Positions 18,936 through 31,500 of a DNA stretch of 64,000 nt are shown piece after piece. The notes beneath the pieces are model-generated. The model was not told the origin of the DNA, did not search any database, and saw only the letters and a program-made list of their open reading frames with translations. The DNA is from CALDTK01 sp045110575 (lineage in GTDB: Bacteria > Bacteroidota > Bacteroidia > Chitinophagales > Saprospiraceae), in contig JBGCGF010000046.1 in the NCBI GenBank assembly GCA_045110575.1, positions 12,443-76,442 of the forward strand, written 5' to 3'. A program made the position numbers and the translations under genes. Numbering within the stretch: position 1 is the stretch's first letter; every line of letters starts with the position of its first letter.

Positions 18936-21900
18936 CTAACGAATCAGGCTAAAGTCGCCTTTAATCGTCTCTGTAACGCCGTCTGCAAACTCTACTTCAG
19001 CAAAGAAGACAAAGACTGCAGGGTTCATCATTTCGCCGTTGTACCTGCCGTCCCATCCTTGTGTGAGATCGTTTGGCTGGGTGTTGTTTAGCAAGAATAC
19101 ATTCTCGCCCCAACGATCGAAGATCTGGAAAGAGTTAATGTTTGCGATCACACCTTCCGGTGATTGAATGAAGAAGAAATCGTTTACACCGTCTCCGTTA
19201 GGACTAAAGGCTGTAGACACAAACACAGGTCGTTCACGACGAACGATAACTTGAAGTGCATCTGTAGCCTCACATCCGTTTGAATCAATAACCGTCACTG
19301 CGTACACCGTACTTAGCGTCGGCATAATTGTGATTTCAGAACAGAAGTTCGAATCAACACAACTGAAAGGTCCTCCTGTCCAGTTAATGGTTTCAATGCT
19401 TCCTGTCGTAAGCAATTGAATCGTTTGAGTTTCACCGAAATTCAACTCAAGATCTGGTCCAGCACCAACACCTACTGGAGTAACGCCATCGATCGTAATG
19501 TCTTCTTGGTAAGCACAGCCGTCCGAATCTGTAATAAGAAGCGTGTACGTTCCTGGAGCTAGATTGGCGAACTCACCATTCAATGTAGGCGTACTTCCGT
19601 CGAGCGTAAAGCGATAAGGGGCTGTTCCTCCAGAGACGTTCCCTGCGAAGATGCGTCCAGTCGGACCTCCATCACAATCAACAGGAGTGGCTGTAACATC
19701 AACACTATTCGGACGATCGTTGCTGATATCGATCTCGACATCTTCTGATACTGTACACCCGCCTGCATCATCTGTTACAGACAGCGTGTAGGTACCACTT
19801 ACGGTAGTTGTTGTCTGAGCAGCTGTTGGATCATCAACTGTTCCACCTGTCCAAGAATAGGTAATACCCACTCCTGTACTACTATTCGGCCCGCCCAAAT
19901 CGGCAATAGTCTGATCGCAGGTAAGCATTTGATCTACTCCTGCATCCGCTACAGGAGCAGGAGTAAGGTTTACGGTCATTGTAGCAACATCGATTGGACA
20001 TACGCCACCTGAACCTACCGTATAGCTAAAGTTGTATTGACCGCCAGTAAGACCAGTGTTCGTGAAAATTCCTGTTGAAGGATCGACCACTGGGTCTATA
20101 GGTCCGTTAGTTAATTCATAAACACCTCCAATGTCAGCTCCAGCGAGGAAGCCTGCCAAGTCAATCTGTGAATCATCATTTGCACATAGTGTCTGCTCTG
20201 CAGATGCAGTACCTGCAGTAAGCAATTCATCGACGCCTATCTGAATCGTATCGTTCGGGAAGATTGTGCAGCTTGTTGTTGAGACTTCCGTCAAAACATA
20301 GATTGTCCCCGTTGATGGTGACACGAAGTACGAGACTGTAGGACCTGGAGACGTGAACGTAGTATCTCGTCCTCCATCAGAAGTAACCATATTGGCCGTA
20401 AACGGTCCATCGCCAGTAAAGACGAACGTAATCATAGTTGAGCCGCCTTCACAAAGGATCGTTTCTCCCTGAAGATCGGCTGTTGGGCCATCTTCCCAAA
20501 TCACTGGTGTTCCAGGAGCGACGCTTAGGCATGGGTCTGAAAGGTCTATCGAACTTGCAGGTCCTCCATTTCCGACCGCTGGAGAGATATAGTACACGGT
20601 ACCAAACGACATTCCTCCTGCGATGTCAATATTGAACGTTGGCGCAGTTGACTGTGCGAAGACAGTTCCAAGGGTCGCTCCATTTAAGGTGTGCAAGACA
20701 TACCCGGCAACATCGTCCGCGTCAAGCGTTGATCCTGAGTGGTTATGAATGGCCGTTAATGGTGTTGCACCACAAGTCCGCAGAGTATCAAGCCCGATCG
20801 TTCCAACCATGGTAATACAAGCACAGTTGACTGGGCCTGCTGTTACAGGTAGGCTATTACAAGCATTCCCGTCAGATAGTGTAAAGCTGTATCCGGTGCC
20901 TTCTGGAATCGGGTTAGAGGTAAACATGTTACCGACAAGTGTTCCACTTCCAGCTGGCAAGATCATTATCGTTGAAAGGTCGCCTCCTGTTATTTCGAAG
21001 GTCACGTTGTAATTCACACCTGCGCCATCACATTCGGTATCAACATTGGCAACAGCAACTTCGGCTAGTGGAGTAATTCCAATAGAAGCGGTACTTGTAG
21101 AAGAACAAGTGAAGTCATCAACGACACTCACCAAGTTTAGTGTTGTTGCAGCTGCAGGAACAGTAAGCGTGAGACTCGCTGGGCTAGCATTAAACGTTTG
21201 ACTTGCTGCTACTCCACCTAAGGTGTAGTTGACCGTAAGAGGGAAGTTACCAGTCAATAGCAACGTTGCAACAGCCTGTTGTCCCGCACATGCATCTGAA
21301 ACAGCGTTCAACTGCACCGTCGGTATCGTACGCCAAACAACTGGCTGGCCAAGTGATACGTCAAGACAAGGATCAGACAGGTCTGGGTAACCAGCTCCTG
21401 TTACGTCTCCACTTACCGCAGATACGTAATACACTTGATCGAGCGAATACGTCGCTGGGTTGAACGTGAAGCTTGGTGTCAAAGCTGAATCCAAAACACC
21501 TGTAAGTGCGCCGAAAGGTCCAGTGTGGAGGTAGAACGCTAAGACGTCACCACTCTCTCCCATTGAGCCTAAACCACTCGTGGCTGCTGGCAACGTGATT
21601 GTTCCTGGTCCACAAAGACTAACGGTATCCCGAGCCATAGTTCCGGCATCGTTGGTACAGCTACAATCCACAAGTGCATTAGCTACGGTTTGAGGAGTAC
21701 ATCCGTACTGATCACTAAAGATGAATGAATAACCCGTTCCAGATGCTTGAGGAGTAGAAGTGAAGATGCTTCCTACAAAAGCACCAGGAGTAGTTCCTGT
21801 GTTCTGATAGGTTGCGACGTCTCCATCTGCCAATTCTACAATCACGATAAAGCCTGCGCTATTCGGTAGGCATGAGTCTTGAACCGAGACCACTCTAAGT

Positions 21901-24900
21901 GGTAGACGTGCCGTAATCATGACCGTCGCGGTACTTGTTGTTGAACAGCTAAATTGATCAACTACGCTCGTTATTGCTAACAAGGCAGTTGTTGCCGGAG
22001 CGGTTATTCGAAGACTTGCAGGACTGGCCGCAAATGTCTGGCTGGCTGCCACTCCTCCGAAGGTGTAGTTAACGGTAAGCGGAAAGTTTCCAGTCAAGTT
22101 CAGCGTAACAATTATCTCTTCACCTTCACAAGCATCTGTTGCGGTGGACAATTGGACCGTTGGAAGACTTCTCCAAATGACGGGCTGACCTAAAGCCACA
22201 TCTAGGCAAGGATCAGTCCTGTCAGGGTAGCCTGCTCCTGTTACATCAGCGCTAACAGCTGAAACATAGTACACTTGATCAAGATTGTATCTCGCAGCAT
22301 CGAAAGTGAAGCTTGGTGTCAGCGCTGAATCTAGTATACCTACAAGAGACCCGAAAGCTCCCGTATGCAGATAGTATGCTAATACATCGTTTGGCTCACC
22401 CATCGATCCAAGTCCACTCGTCGCGGCAGGTAAAGTGATTGTGCCTGGTCCACATAGACTTGCGGTGTCGCGCGCCATGGTTCCAGCTTCGTTATTACAA
22501 GAGCAATTGACAATAGCCTGCGTCACGGTTTGTGGACTACAGCCATATTGATCACTGAAGATGAATGAATATCCGTTGCCAGATGGTATTGAACTTGAAG
22601 TGAATGTGCTTCCAACAAAACTACCAGGATCCGTTCCTGTATTTTGGTACGTTGCTACGTCGCCGTTCGCTAGTTCAACGATGACGATAAAGCCTGTATT
22701 ACCAGGAAGACAAGAATCTCGAACGGAGAGAACCGTTACTGGCTGTCGTTCAGTTACAACCACTGATCCTGTTCCTGCTCCGATACAAGTCGTCGCATCA
22801 GTTAGGTTACTTACGGTGTAAGTACCGGCAGCCATTACCGTTACCGTATGCGGCGAAGTATTTACAGTTACGGGTGTTAAGGGTGCGCCGTTGAGTGCAA
22901 GCTCGAGCGTCCAAGGGGCCGTTCCTGTAAGTGTTACATCAAAGCTTATTTGATCACTTGAGTTCGCACATAAATCAAATGCTCCACTCAATGTCGCTGT
23001 AGGTAGTGGGTTTTCAATCACGACTGCTGTACCACTTACCATTCCTGTACAGCCTGTGTCATCAGAAACTCCAGTAAGTACATAAGTACCTGCAGCTGGA
23101 GTAGAAATTACAATCGGGCTTGCATTAGATGTTTCCGTTTGAGTAGTTCCGCCAACGGTATAAGTAATCGTGAATGGAGCTTGGCCTACAAGATCGATCT
23201 CAACTGTAACATTGTTAGTTCCTGCACAGAAGGTTCCTCCACCTCTCATGGTCGCAGTTGGACCTTGGTTTACGATGACAGGAAGACAATCTTGCTGCAC
23301 GACTCCACAGGCATCTGTGATTTCCGCACAAATCTGACGTCCAGTACCGATGGTCCAAGTGACGACCGCTTGTGTATTGGTCGAACTTGTGATTGAACCT
23401 CCTATAATGGTCCAACTCGTACTTGCGATAAGTGGATCTGCTGTTATCTGATATGTTTCTGTATCCCCCGCACAGACAGGTGATGGTCCTGTCACTTGCG
23501 GAGCGGCAGCACTACTGTTGAGTGTGATTGCTTCACATACTTGCGTATTAGGACCACATGTTCCTTGTCCAGTAACGCAAACATTTCCACCTACTGTAGC
23601 TAAGGTAACTCTTACGGTATCGTTGTCAATGACAACGGTTGAGCTCGGCGGCATTCCAGTAATCGTATAGGTAATTGCTGGGTCGAATGGAGTTATACCT
23701 AAGGCGATGTTGCCATTGATACACGCCGCAGTAGTCCCAACAAGAGAGAACGTTGGTTGGTCATTGCTGACGATTACCTCTAGACAACGTTGCTCGCTAG
23801 TTTCGCAGATATTTTCTACTGTCAAACAGACATCATAGGTGCCTGCTGTATTCCAAACGACATCAAAAGAGTCAGTTCTTGGAGTTGCAGAACTTGAGCC
23901 CACAGCCGTCCAATTGTAAGCAGTGAACGAAGGATCCGCTACAGTTCCATACGTTCCTGTCTCACCGATACACAAGGCAATTGGGCCGGCAATCATTGGC
24001 GTATCCAATGGATTCGTTGCATCACTTGTTACTATCAGCGTATCTCTTGCTTCACACGTTTGAGACGGGTCGACATCACTCCACATGACTACTTCAAGGT
24101 AGTATGTACCAGCATCCGTGATCGTAATGACCGTACTGTCGACGTTAGTGCTAATAGATCCTCCTACGGTTGTCCAATTGTAAGCAATTGTATCGCCTTG
24201 GGTAGACCCAGGATTTACGGATGCTGTAACGGAAGTGAGTGTACAATCTAAAGCTGTGTCCAACGCATTGATAACAGCCATCGGATCCAAGTAGTACACG
24301 TCGTACTGAATCAACGAATCACAACCGTTTGAAGCAATAGGGCCTAGGTTACAGGTATTCAAGCCTGCAGGAGGATTAATAATCGGATTACTCGGACAAA
24401 TCGTTACACCTGTAAGTCCACAAACGGCCAATGGAAGTGTCGGACCAAAGTTTGGAGGATACTGTTGAACGTTAAGGTTTAAGTCGAAAGGACAACCAGA
24501 TGGATCGAACTGCTCGATTACGTGACCGCCAGGAGAGTAACCCGTACCGTCAACGAAGAAGTCTTCTCCAGGACAAGTGAACACAATAGCGAAGCTATCG
24601 GGAGGTCGTGAAACAACGATCTCTAAGACTTCACTTTGAACGCCTGGACCTGCGCATCCGAAATTTGGAGTTGCACTTAAATAAATGGTATCCGTTGAAC
24701 CAGGAGGCAAACTGCTCAAGTCACCAATCATCAATTCAACAACTTGCTCTTGGTTGTCAATACAGCCAAAGCCAAATGCATCGGTTGGTGTAGCGGTAAC
24801 CTCAGAAGCGAGCAAAGGTGAGCTGAATGAAATATCCCAGCACAATTCCGAGCAAATCGAAGCACCACCTGGACAGATATTCAAGCCGGTTGGAGGAGTG

Positions 24901-25460
24901 ATTTGGTACTGCCCTGTCTGATCAGCACAGAGAAATGTTGGTCCAGCGATAGTCGCCGGAGTCGTTGGAGCCACAAAGTTCCCATCCAATACACCCGCAG
25001 CGGCTGTGATTGTGTAGTCACAAGCAGAACCAGAGACACCATCAAGTCGAATGTAGTAGTCACCACAAGTTGGAAGGGTCGCACTAAAGGTCGACCCATT
25101 CGCAATACCTGAAGTACAATTAAACAGATTGAAGTCTGCGTCAACAATAGCTATTTGAAGTCCATCACCATTGGTACCTCCTGTACAGTTCGAGACCTGA
25201 ATTCCAAATTGGACATTATTGCAAATTGCAGTAAAGCCAATAAATTGATCATTCTCTATACTCGTACACCAGTTCCCACCAGGTGTTGGAGGAGAACCGC
25301 CGTTGTTTCCTGATATCCCAGCCGCAGGAAAAGGACAGCTGAAACAAGCGCTACTAGACACTGGATCCCCTTGAGTCACGGTTATGCACTGGGCAAACCC
25401 TTGTGAGGTTAACAGGATTAAAAGCAGTGCAGAAGAAATGAGTGTAAAAAGTACGCGCAT
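18936..25460 (-). CDS. Giant T9SS-secreted protein C, colinear paralog of protein A (type B sorting domain)
   Basis: 2174 aa from ATG 25460, which starts a classical signal peptide (MRVLFTLISS...GFAQ); upstream codons in frame are not needed. The N-terminal domain (about 25-165, with WCTSIENDQFIGF) matches protein A. The CxC-bounded supermodule occurs three times at about 985, 1264 and 1545 (CSC, CSC, CAC). These are the same offsets as the first three in protein A, and the first two units are nearly identical to each other (GTMARDT.SLCGPGTI in both). A SprB-like repeat and a CHU_C-type domain follow (STAFSPNGDGVNDFFFI, FDRWGENVF, GWDGRYNGEMMNP, FFAEVEFADG). It is predicted to be exported by T9SS and surface-associated. 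It has its own exact TACTTTTG box at 25495-25502. Confidence 0.88.
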   Translation of the reverse strand: MRVLFTLISSALLLILLTSQGFAQCITVTQGDPVSSSACFSCPFPAAGISGNNGGSPPTPGGNWCTSIENDQFIGFTAICNNVQFGIQVSNCTGGTNGDGLQIAIVDADFNLFNCTSGIANGSTFSATLPTCGDYYIRLDGVSGSACDYTITAAAGVLDGNFVAPTTPATIAGPTFLCADQTGQYQITPPTGLNICPGGASICSELCWDISFSSPLLASEVTATPTDAFGFGCIDNQEQVVELMIGDLSSLPPGSTDTIYLSATPNFGCAGPGVQSEVLEIVVSRPPDSFAIVFTCPGEDFFVDGTGYSPGGHVIEQFDPSGCPFDLNLNVQQYPPNFGPTLPLAVCGLTGVTICPSNPIINPPAGLNTCNLGPIASNGCDSLIQYDVYYLDPMAVINALDTALDCTLTSVTASVNPGSTQGDTIAYNWTTVGGSISTNVDSTVITITDAGTYYLEVVMWSDVDPSQTCEARDTLIVTSDATNPLDTPMIAGPIALCIGETGTYGTVADPSFTAYNWTAVGSSSATPRTDSFDVVWNTAGTYDVCLTVENICETSEQRCLEVIVSNDQPTFSLVGTTAACINGNIALGITPFDPAITYTITGMPPSSTVVIDNDTVRVTLATVGGNVCVTGQGTCGPNTQVCEAITLNSSAAAPQVTGPSPVCAGDTETYQITADPLIASTSWTIIGGSITSSTNTQAVVTWTIGTGRQICAEITDACGVVQQDCLPVIVNQGPTATMRGGGTFCAGTNNVTVEIDLVGQAPFTITYTVGGTTQTETSNASPIVISTPAAGTYVLTGVSDDTGCTGMVSGTAVVIENPLPTATLSGAFDLCANSSDQISFDVTLTGTAPWTLELALNGAPLTPVTVNTSPHTVTVMAAGTYTVSNLTDATTCIGAGTGSVVVTERQPVTVLSVRDSCLPGNTGFIVIVELANGDVATYQNTGTDPGSFVGSTFTSSSIPSGNGYSFIFSDQYGCSPQTVTQAIVNCSCNNEAGTMARDTASLCGPGTITLPAATSGLGSMGEPNDVLAYYLHTGAFGSLVGILDSALTPSFTFDAARYNLDQVYYVSAVSADVTGAGYPDRTDPCLDVALGQPVIWRSLPTVQLSTATDACEGEEIIVTLNLTGNFPLTVNYTFGGVAASQTFAASPASLRITAPATTALLAITSVVDQFSCSTTSTATVMITARLPLRVVSVQDSCLPNSAGFIVIVELADGDVATYQNTGTTPGAFVGSIFTSTPQASGTGYSFIFSDQYGCTPQTVANALVDCSCTNDAGTMARDTVSLCGPGTITLPAATSGLGSMGESGDVLAFYLHTGPFGALTGVLDSALTPSFTFNPATYSLDQVYYVSAVSGDVTGAGYPDLSDPCLDVSLGQPVVWRTIPTVQLNAVSDACAGQQAVATLLLTGNFPLTVNYTLGGVAASQTFNASPASLTLTVPAAATTLNLVSVVDDFTCSSTSTASIGITPLAEVAVANVDTECDGAGVNYNVTFEITGGDLSTIMILPAGSGTLVGNMFTSNPIPEGTGYSFTLSDGNACNSLPVTAGPVNCACITMVGTIGLDTLRTCGATPLTAIHNHSGSTLDADDVAGYVLHTLNGATLGTVFAQSTAPTFNIDIAGGMSFGTVYYISPAVGNGGPASSIDLSDPCLSVAPGTPVIWEDGPTADLQGETILCEGGSTMITFVFTGDGPFTANMVTSDGGRDTTFTSPGPTVSYFVSPSTGTIYVLTEVSTTSCTIFPNDTIQIGVDELLTAGTASAEQTLCANDDSQIDLAGFLAGADIGGVYELTNGPIDPVVDPSTGIFTNTGLTGGQYNFSYTVGSGGVCPIDVATMTVNLTPAPVADAGVDQMLTCDQTIADLGGPNSSTGVGITYSWTGGTVDDPTAAQTTTTVSGTYTLSVTDDAGGCTVSEDVEIDISNDRPNSVDVTATPVDCDGGPTGRIFAGNVSGGTAPYRFTLDGSTPTLNGEFANLAPGTYTLLITDSDGCAYQEDITIDGVTPVGVGAGPDLELNFGETQTIQLLTTGSIETINWTGGPFSCVDSNFCSEITIMPTLSTVYAVTVIDSNGCEATDALQVIVRRERPVFVSTAFSPNGDGVNDFFFIQSPEGVIANINSFQIFDRWGENVFLLNNTQPNDLTQGWDGRYNGEMMNPAVFVFFAEVEFADGVTETIKGDFSLIR

Positions 25461-25494
25461 AGTGATTACTTGAAAGACCAGAAAACTGGCTCTC

Positions 25495-25502
25495 CAAAAG
25501 TA
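25495..25502 (-). promoter_or_regulatory. Bacteroidota -7 promoter box (TACTTTTG) for giant protein C
   Basis: Exact TAnnTTTG on the minus strand, 34 nt before the ATG at 25460 and inside the 115-nt gap after protein D. It suggests the giants are not transcribed only as one 27-kb operon. Confidence 0.6.
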
Positions 25503-25575
25503 GCACACAATAACCTACTCCACATAACCTGTCTAGGTTACGCGTATTCCACAATTCGATGTCTAATCAAATCTA

Positions 25576-28500
25576 CTAGCGGATCAGGCTGAAGTCCCCT
25601 TTGAACAGCTCTGTTCTTCCGTCGAAGTATTCGACCTCTGCAAGGAAAACGAACACTTGAGGCTTCATCTCCTGCCCTCTATGCAATCCATCCCAGCCCA
25701 AGGCTGGAACATTGATGTCAAAGTCATTGAGGCGATAAACAGTCTCTCCCCAACGATCTAAGACAATGAAAGAGTTGACCTTTCTAACCAAACCTTCCTG
25801 CGCTTGCGGGAAGAACCGATCGTTGACATTATCTCCGTTCGGGCTAAATCCTGTTGGGAAATAGACATCTCGGTTATCTCTTACAATAACCTGAACGAAG
25901 TCATCAGCAGTACAACCGTTAGTGCTCACCAAGCTCACCGCATAGGTAAGTGATGCTGGTGGTATTCCATACGTATTTGCACACGTATCACACGCTACGT
26001 AATCGGCAGGAGACCACTGCACAACGGCTGCGGTATCTCCAGTTGTCGTAGCAGACAAGAAGACGGTATCGCCGAGACGAATGCCTCCACTTCCTCCATT
26101 GGCAGCCATCGTTGCATCAAGGAAGACGTCAAATACCTCAGGCTCAATAATATCGAACGTCAGCGCATCTGCAGTACAATTATTATCATCTACGACATCT
26201 ATTTGATATGCGCCTCCTCCAAGCTGGCTCCAGAAACGCTCATTGGTTACTGACCCGTTGAAAGAGATCGTGTAAGGCTCTAACCCACCGACAATACTAT
26301 CGATACGAGCTGCTCCGTCCATTTCTCCTGCACAACTAATCGGCTGCAAAGAGACATATACTTCAGGAACATCGTTTGAGGCGACTACCTCAACAAGATC
26401 GTTTGCTCTACATCCACTGGTCGGATCTACCGCTGTGAGTTCGTAAAGGCCTGTTACATCCGTTTGATAAGTAGCTGTTGTTGCGAGTTGATCTCCAGTA
26501 GAAACGTTAGTCCACATATAATCCACTCCACCTATTGATGAAGTACCTAAGTCTGCCGTTCGCAGAACGCAGGTTAAGGTCACGTCACCACCGGCATCAA
26601 CTAAAGGTGCTGCGTTGACTGTAATCCGAACTTCAGCACGCGCAAAGTCACATGGAGCAGGTGCGTTTACGAGGTATTCGAACGTATAGTCTCCGACAGG
26701 GAGCGTAGAGACATCTACACTTCCGTTGACCGGTGCTTGACCGCCACTCAATGAGTTCCAATCTCCACCCGCATCTTGCCCAGTGAGTAGACTACTGAGG
26801 TTCACGATATCCGTATCGTTTTCACAAAACGTCAGATCACCATTCGAAGATCCAGCAAGGGGTTGACGCGCAACTGTAATTGCAATCGAAGAAGTATCTG
26901 GACAGCCAGCGATGTTGCCTTGTGTAAGGGTAAACAACAGACGATATGTTCCGCCATCAGCGCTCGTAGCATCAAAGAAGCCTCCTGAGATTATGGCAGG
27001 CTGTGTTCCCGCCGGAACTGAAGACATTGTCCAATCTCCTACCTGAGTTTCTTCTAGTAACCCTGCTAGTAGAACACGTGCATCATTGTTACACAAAACC
27101 CCTGGACCAATAAGCGTCAAATTAGGGCAAGAGCAATCACGAATAGTCACAAAGACCTCTGCCTGCTGACTTGGGCACGTACCTACCGCAGCAGTTTCGT
27201 ACACGAGCCTGTAGCGGCCTGGTGTTAGTCCGATACCATTAAATGTTGTTCCTGTCAACGCTGCGGGAGCGTCTGGACTAGACCAAGTGCCTCCTCCTCC
27301 AGAAATAACCAATGCGCTTAGATCTTGTGAAAAAGGATCACTTGTCACGCCGCTATTACAAAGGCTAAAATCAGGCTCAAGCATAGGAGCTTGAATCGTC
27401 TGGATAGACACATTCGCAGTACTAGTAACACCAACGTTTTCACAACCTGGGTTTTCGCGTAAGCTGGTCACACTCAAAGTTCCTTGCTCACCGAAGAATG
27501 TAAATTCTCCAGTTGAAGCTGTAATCGATACTGTACTTGAAACTCCACCAAGAACTAAGTCAATTTCTGCAGGGATCAATCCGGTGTACTGGAAAGCTAC
27601 ACGTGCCGTATCACCCTCACATGCGATTGCATCTAGAAGGGTTATTGTTGGCAATGCATTCCAGCTAACAGCAACACCAGGCGAAGTGTCTAGGCAAGGA
27701 TCTGTAGGATCTACTACCCCACTACCATCGTCGTTTCCTCGAATAGCAGCTACATAGTAAGTCGTTCCAGAAGCATAAGTAGCCATCCAAGGGAAAGTCG
27801 GTGTGGCTGATGTCGCAAGGACATTAGTGATTGTCGTTTGTGTTCCTACATAAAGGACAAAAACGGTAGCATCGTCACCATCATCAAATCCGCCCGTTGC
27901 GGCAGGGAGTTGAATATCATCTCCTACACAAGCTGTGGCACCAGTCGCAAACGAAGGAGCGATAGTTTCGCAATCACAGTCTGGGGTGTTCGAGTATGTC
28001 GCAGAGACACAACCGTTCGCATCGATAACGGTGAAGCTGTATAAAGTACCTGCAGGCACCATGGCAGTGAACGTTGATCCGGCTCCAGTTGTAGGAAGGC
28101 CAACGATCGAGTATGGAGCCTGTCCTCCTGTTACGGTGATGGTAACTGTTGCAAGCACTGCACCAGCATCACAATCGTAAGAATCAGTCGCTTGTGGGTC
28201 CTGGTTAAAGGTTATTTCGACGATATCATTTACCGGACAAAAGGCTCCGTCAGAAGACCAAATGAGGGTATAGGTACCATAAGCTGTTGCAGAGAACGTT
28301 GCATTCGGATCACTTGCGTTACTGACAGAAGTTCCTGCTGGAACAGTCCAGAGGCCAGGTGATCCAGTTGCTTGTAAGATCGTTGAGAGACCGCACAGTG
28401 ATTCGTTAGGACCTCCATCTAGTACTGGAGTCTCCCTCCAGACAATCGGCTGCCCTATACTTACGTCAAAACATACGTCATTCGGATCAGGATTACCCGT

Positions 28501-31500
28501 TCCGTCATCATCACCGATGATATAGCTAACGTAGTAGGTTACATCTACAACTAGAGGAGCTTGAAAGCTAAAGAGGCTGGTAGCGCTAGTTTGAAGCACT
28601 GTTCCAAGCGTCCCGGAGGCATTTGTGTGAAGCACATATGTACCTACATCGTCCCCATCGGCTACTTCATTTGAGACTAGACCGGCTTGGATATCGTCTG
28701 GAACACATGCCTCTAACAACACGGTCGGCATAGTACCAGACTCTGTTGTACAATCGCAGGTACGACTTCCTTGAATGGAAGTTGAGCAACCGTTTGCGTC
28801 GATAATGACAAGGTTGTAACTACCTCCTGATGCAATTGGGTCACTTGTAAAGATGTTTCCTGAGATCGACCCCGGAGTTCCTGTTGTGGTATAAGGTGGA
28901 GAGCCTCCAGTGATGTCAAAAGAGACGACGTATTCCTGCGTGGTGTTGTCGCACACCTCATTCACGTTTGTCACCGTAGGTGATGCAGCGATGGTAATGA
29001 TGACTGTATCCGTTTTTACGCAGAATGGCAATTGCCCGACAGACCAAACAAACTCGTAAGTACCGGGTGTGCTTGCGTTAAAAACTGTATTTGGATCCGT
29101 GTTACTATTAACGCTTGCTCCTGCAGGTACAATCCACCTGCCTGGTATACCAAGTGCATCGAGTCGACCTGTAAGCGCACAAAGAGTCATGTCTGCTCCT
29201 GCTGAACATTGCTTTAGCTCCCAAACCACAGGTTGACCAAGACTTACGTCAAAACAAGGATCGTTAAAATCAGGATTCCCTGTCCCGTCGTCCGTACCTA
29301 CTATATAGCTTACGTAATAGACGACGTTTGCGATAATTGGAGGGCTTTGGTAGTAAAACCAACGTGTTGAATTGGTTTGTAGAATAGTTCCTAGGACGTT
29401 GGTTGGACTGGTGTGAAGTACATACGTACCGACATCATCCCCGTCTAAGACTTCGTTACTGACAAGCCCAGATTGCAGGCTGTCTGGAACGCAGACCTTG
29501 ATCGTGTCTGTCGGCATGAGTCCAGCATCAGTCACACAATTGCAGTTGAAACTACCTTGAACAGTAGTTGGGCATCCGTTTACATCGAAGACTGCGATGC
29601 TGTATGCGACGCCTGAGGCAATGGGATCACTGGTAAACATATTACCTGTAATTGTTCCAGGCGTTCCTGTTGTTAGGTATGGAGGTGTGCCTCCAGTAAT
29701 TCCAAAAGTGACGGTATACTCTAGTGTTGCGTTATCACAAACCTCGATCACGTTTGTCGCCAATATTGGATTAACGAAGGTGATCAACACAGTGTCTGAA
29801 GAAGGACAATTGCCACCAAATGCGTATTCAAAAGCATAGGTTCCAGCACTAGCTGCCGAGACATCGGTGTTCGCTTGGCTTGGATTAGCCACGACACCTG
29901 TTCCGTCTGGTCCAGCCAAAGCAGACCATGTTCCTCCTGCAGGATTGCCGGAAACATCTCCCATAAGGTCACAGAAAGAAGCGTCAAGACCTGCGTCTGC
30001 AGCAACGGTCGCTTCTATTAAGGTGGTGACACATGTTTCTGGTGTTGGACCACAGGTTCCAGTTGCGATGAAACATACAGTCGCTGTGCCGCCAGCAGTA
30101 AAGTTTAGCGTAAGCGAACCGGGAATATCAGTAACGACAGTAGCTGGTACATCTCGAACATCATACGAGAGCACGTAAGGACCGTTGGGCCCGGTGTACG
30201 AATAGGTATAAACACCATCTTCTCCTACGCATAGGTTTGTTGGACCACTTGCGGTTGGCTGTCCTGTTTCTGCGGGGGATTCTGTAATTATTGCTGTAGC
30301 AGTGACCGAACAGGTTTCTTGCGTTCTAGGATCGGTTCGAACAACGGTTAAAACATAAGTGCCAGGCTCAGTAACAGTTATTGTGGTTCCAACACCGACC
30401 ACACCTGTAGGGCCTGTCCAAAACTGAGTTATTTCTGGTCCCGTTGTCGAGCCAGCGCTTGAAAGATCTACCGTCGGGTTTATGCAATCGAGATTAAAGA
30501 TATCGGGTGTTACTACCGCGACAAGAGGTACCTCCTGAATAAAGAGATACAGCGTGGTATCACAACCCGAAGACGAAGTAGGAATGGTAAGTACTGCTGG
30601 GCCTGGAGAGAAGTAATCAATACCATCATAGGTATATGGCTCACCAGGACAAACCTGTACAGAGTCTACTTCGATAATAGAACCTCTTGGGGTAATGAGG
30701 TAGGATACCGTTGAATCACATCCTTGGGCAGTCTGAACAGTAAAAGAACCAGCGCCAGGGCTACAGATCCAAGTGTTATTTATGTATGGACAATTCGGGG
30801 CCGATGCTCCTAAACAGACGGAGTCAATTACAAAACTCGGGAGCGGATCAGGGGCGATGACGATATCAACACAGTTGTTGGATTGATCACCACAAAAACT
30901 AGGCATCGCAGAATTGAGATCTGCGGTGATGCTGTTGTAGTTCATGCCGACAAATGAGGCAGGTGCTGTAGCGTACTCGTAGCTTATTCCGCACACGCGA
31001 AATGTTCCAGGGCCAAGAAGTGTTGGGGACAACGTAGTACCCACAAACTCTTGAGTAATGACTCCAGTAATTGGATCCGTTACAACGAGGTTGTATCCAT
31101 ATGCAAGTGGACTTGGCGTGAATGCGCCGAAATCTACTTCAATATCGTCAAGGGTAGAGAAACAGCCTACTTGGCTACCTGGCTCTAACGTTCCGCCTTC
31201 AGCAAGACAAGCATCACATGAAAGTATCGTACTCGTAGATGAGCCTGTGATATCCGTGGCGACACCACTAAAGTTGGTAATGAGTAGAATGAAAAACTCA
31301 CCTGGGCCTCCAGAAGAGAAACTTACTACTTCGTTCGCATTAGGGGCATAACTACAACTAATTGGTGCATCCAAGCTTCCACAATTACCAAGCGCATCGC
31401 CTAATGAGCTGAAAGGGCCCCATAAAGCAAAATCAATATCTACAGCAGGGGCACTCGAAAGGTTGATTATCGCCGAACCTGCTCCTGACGTACTCATATA

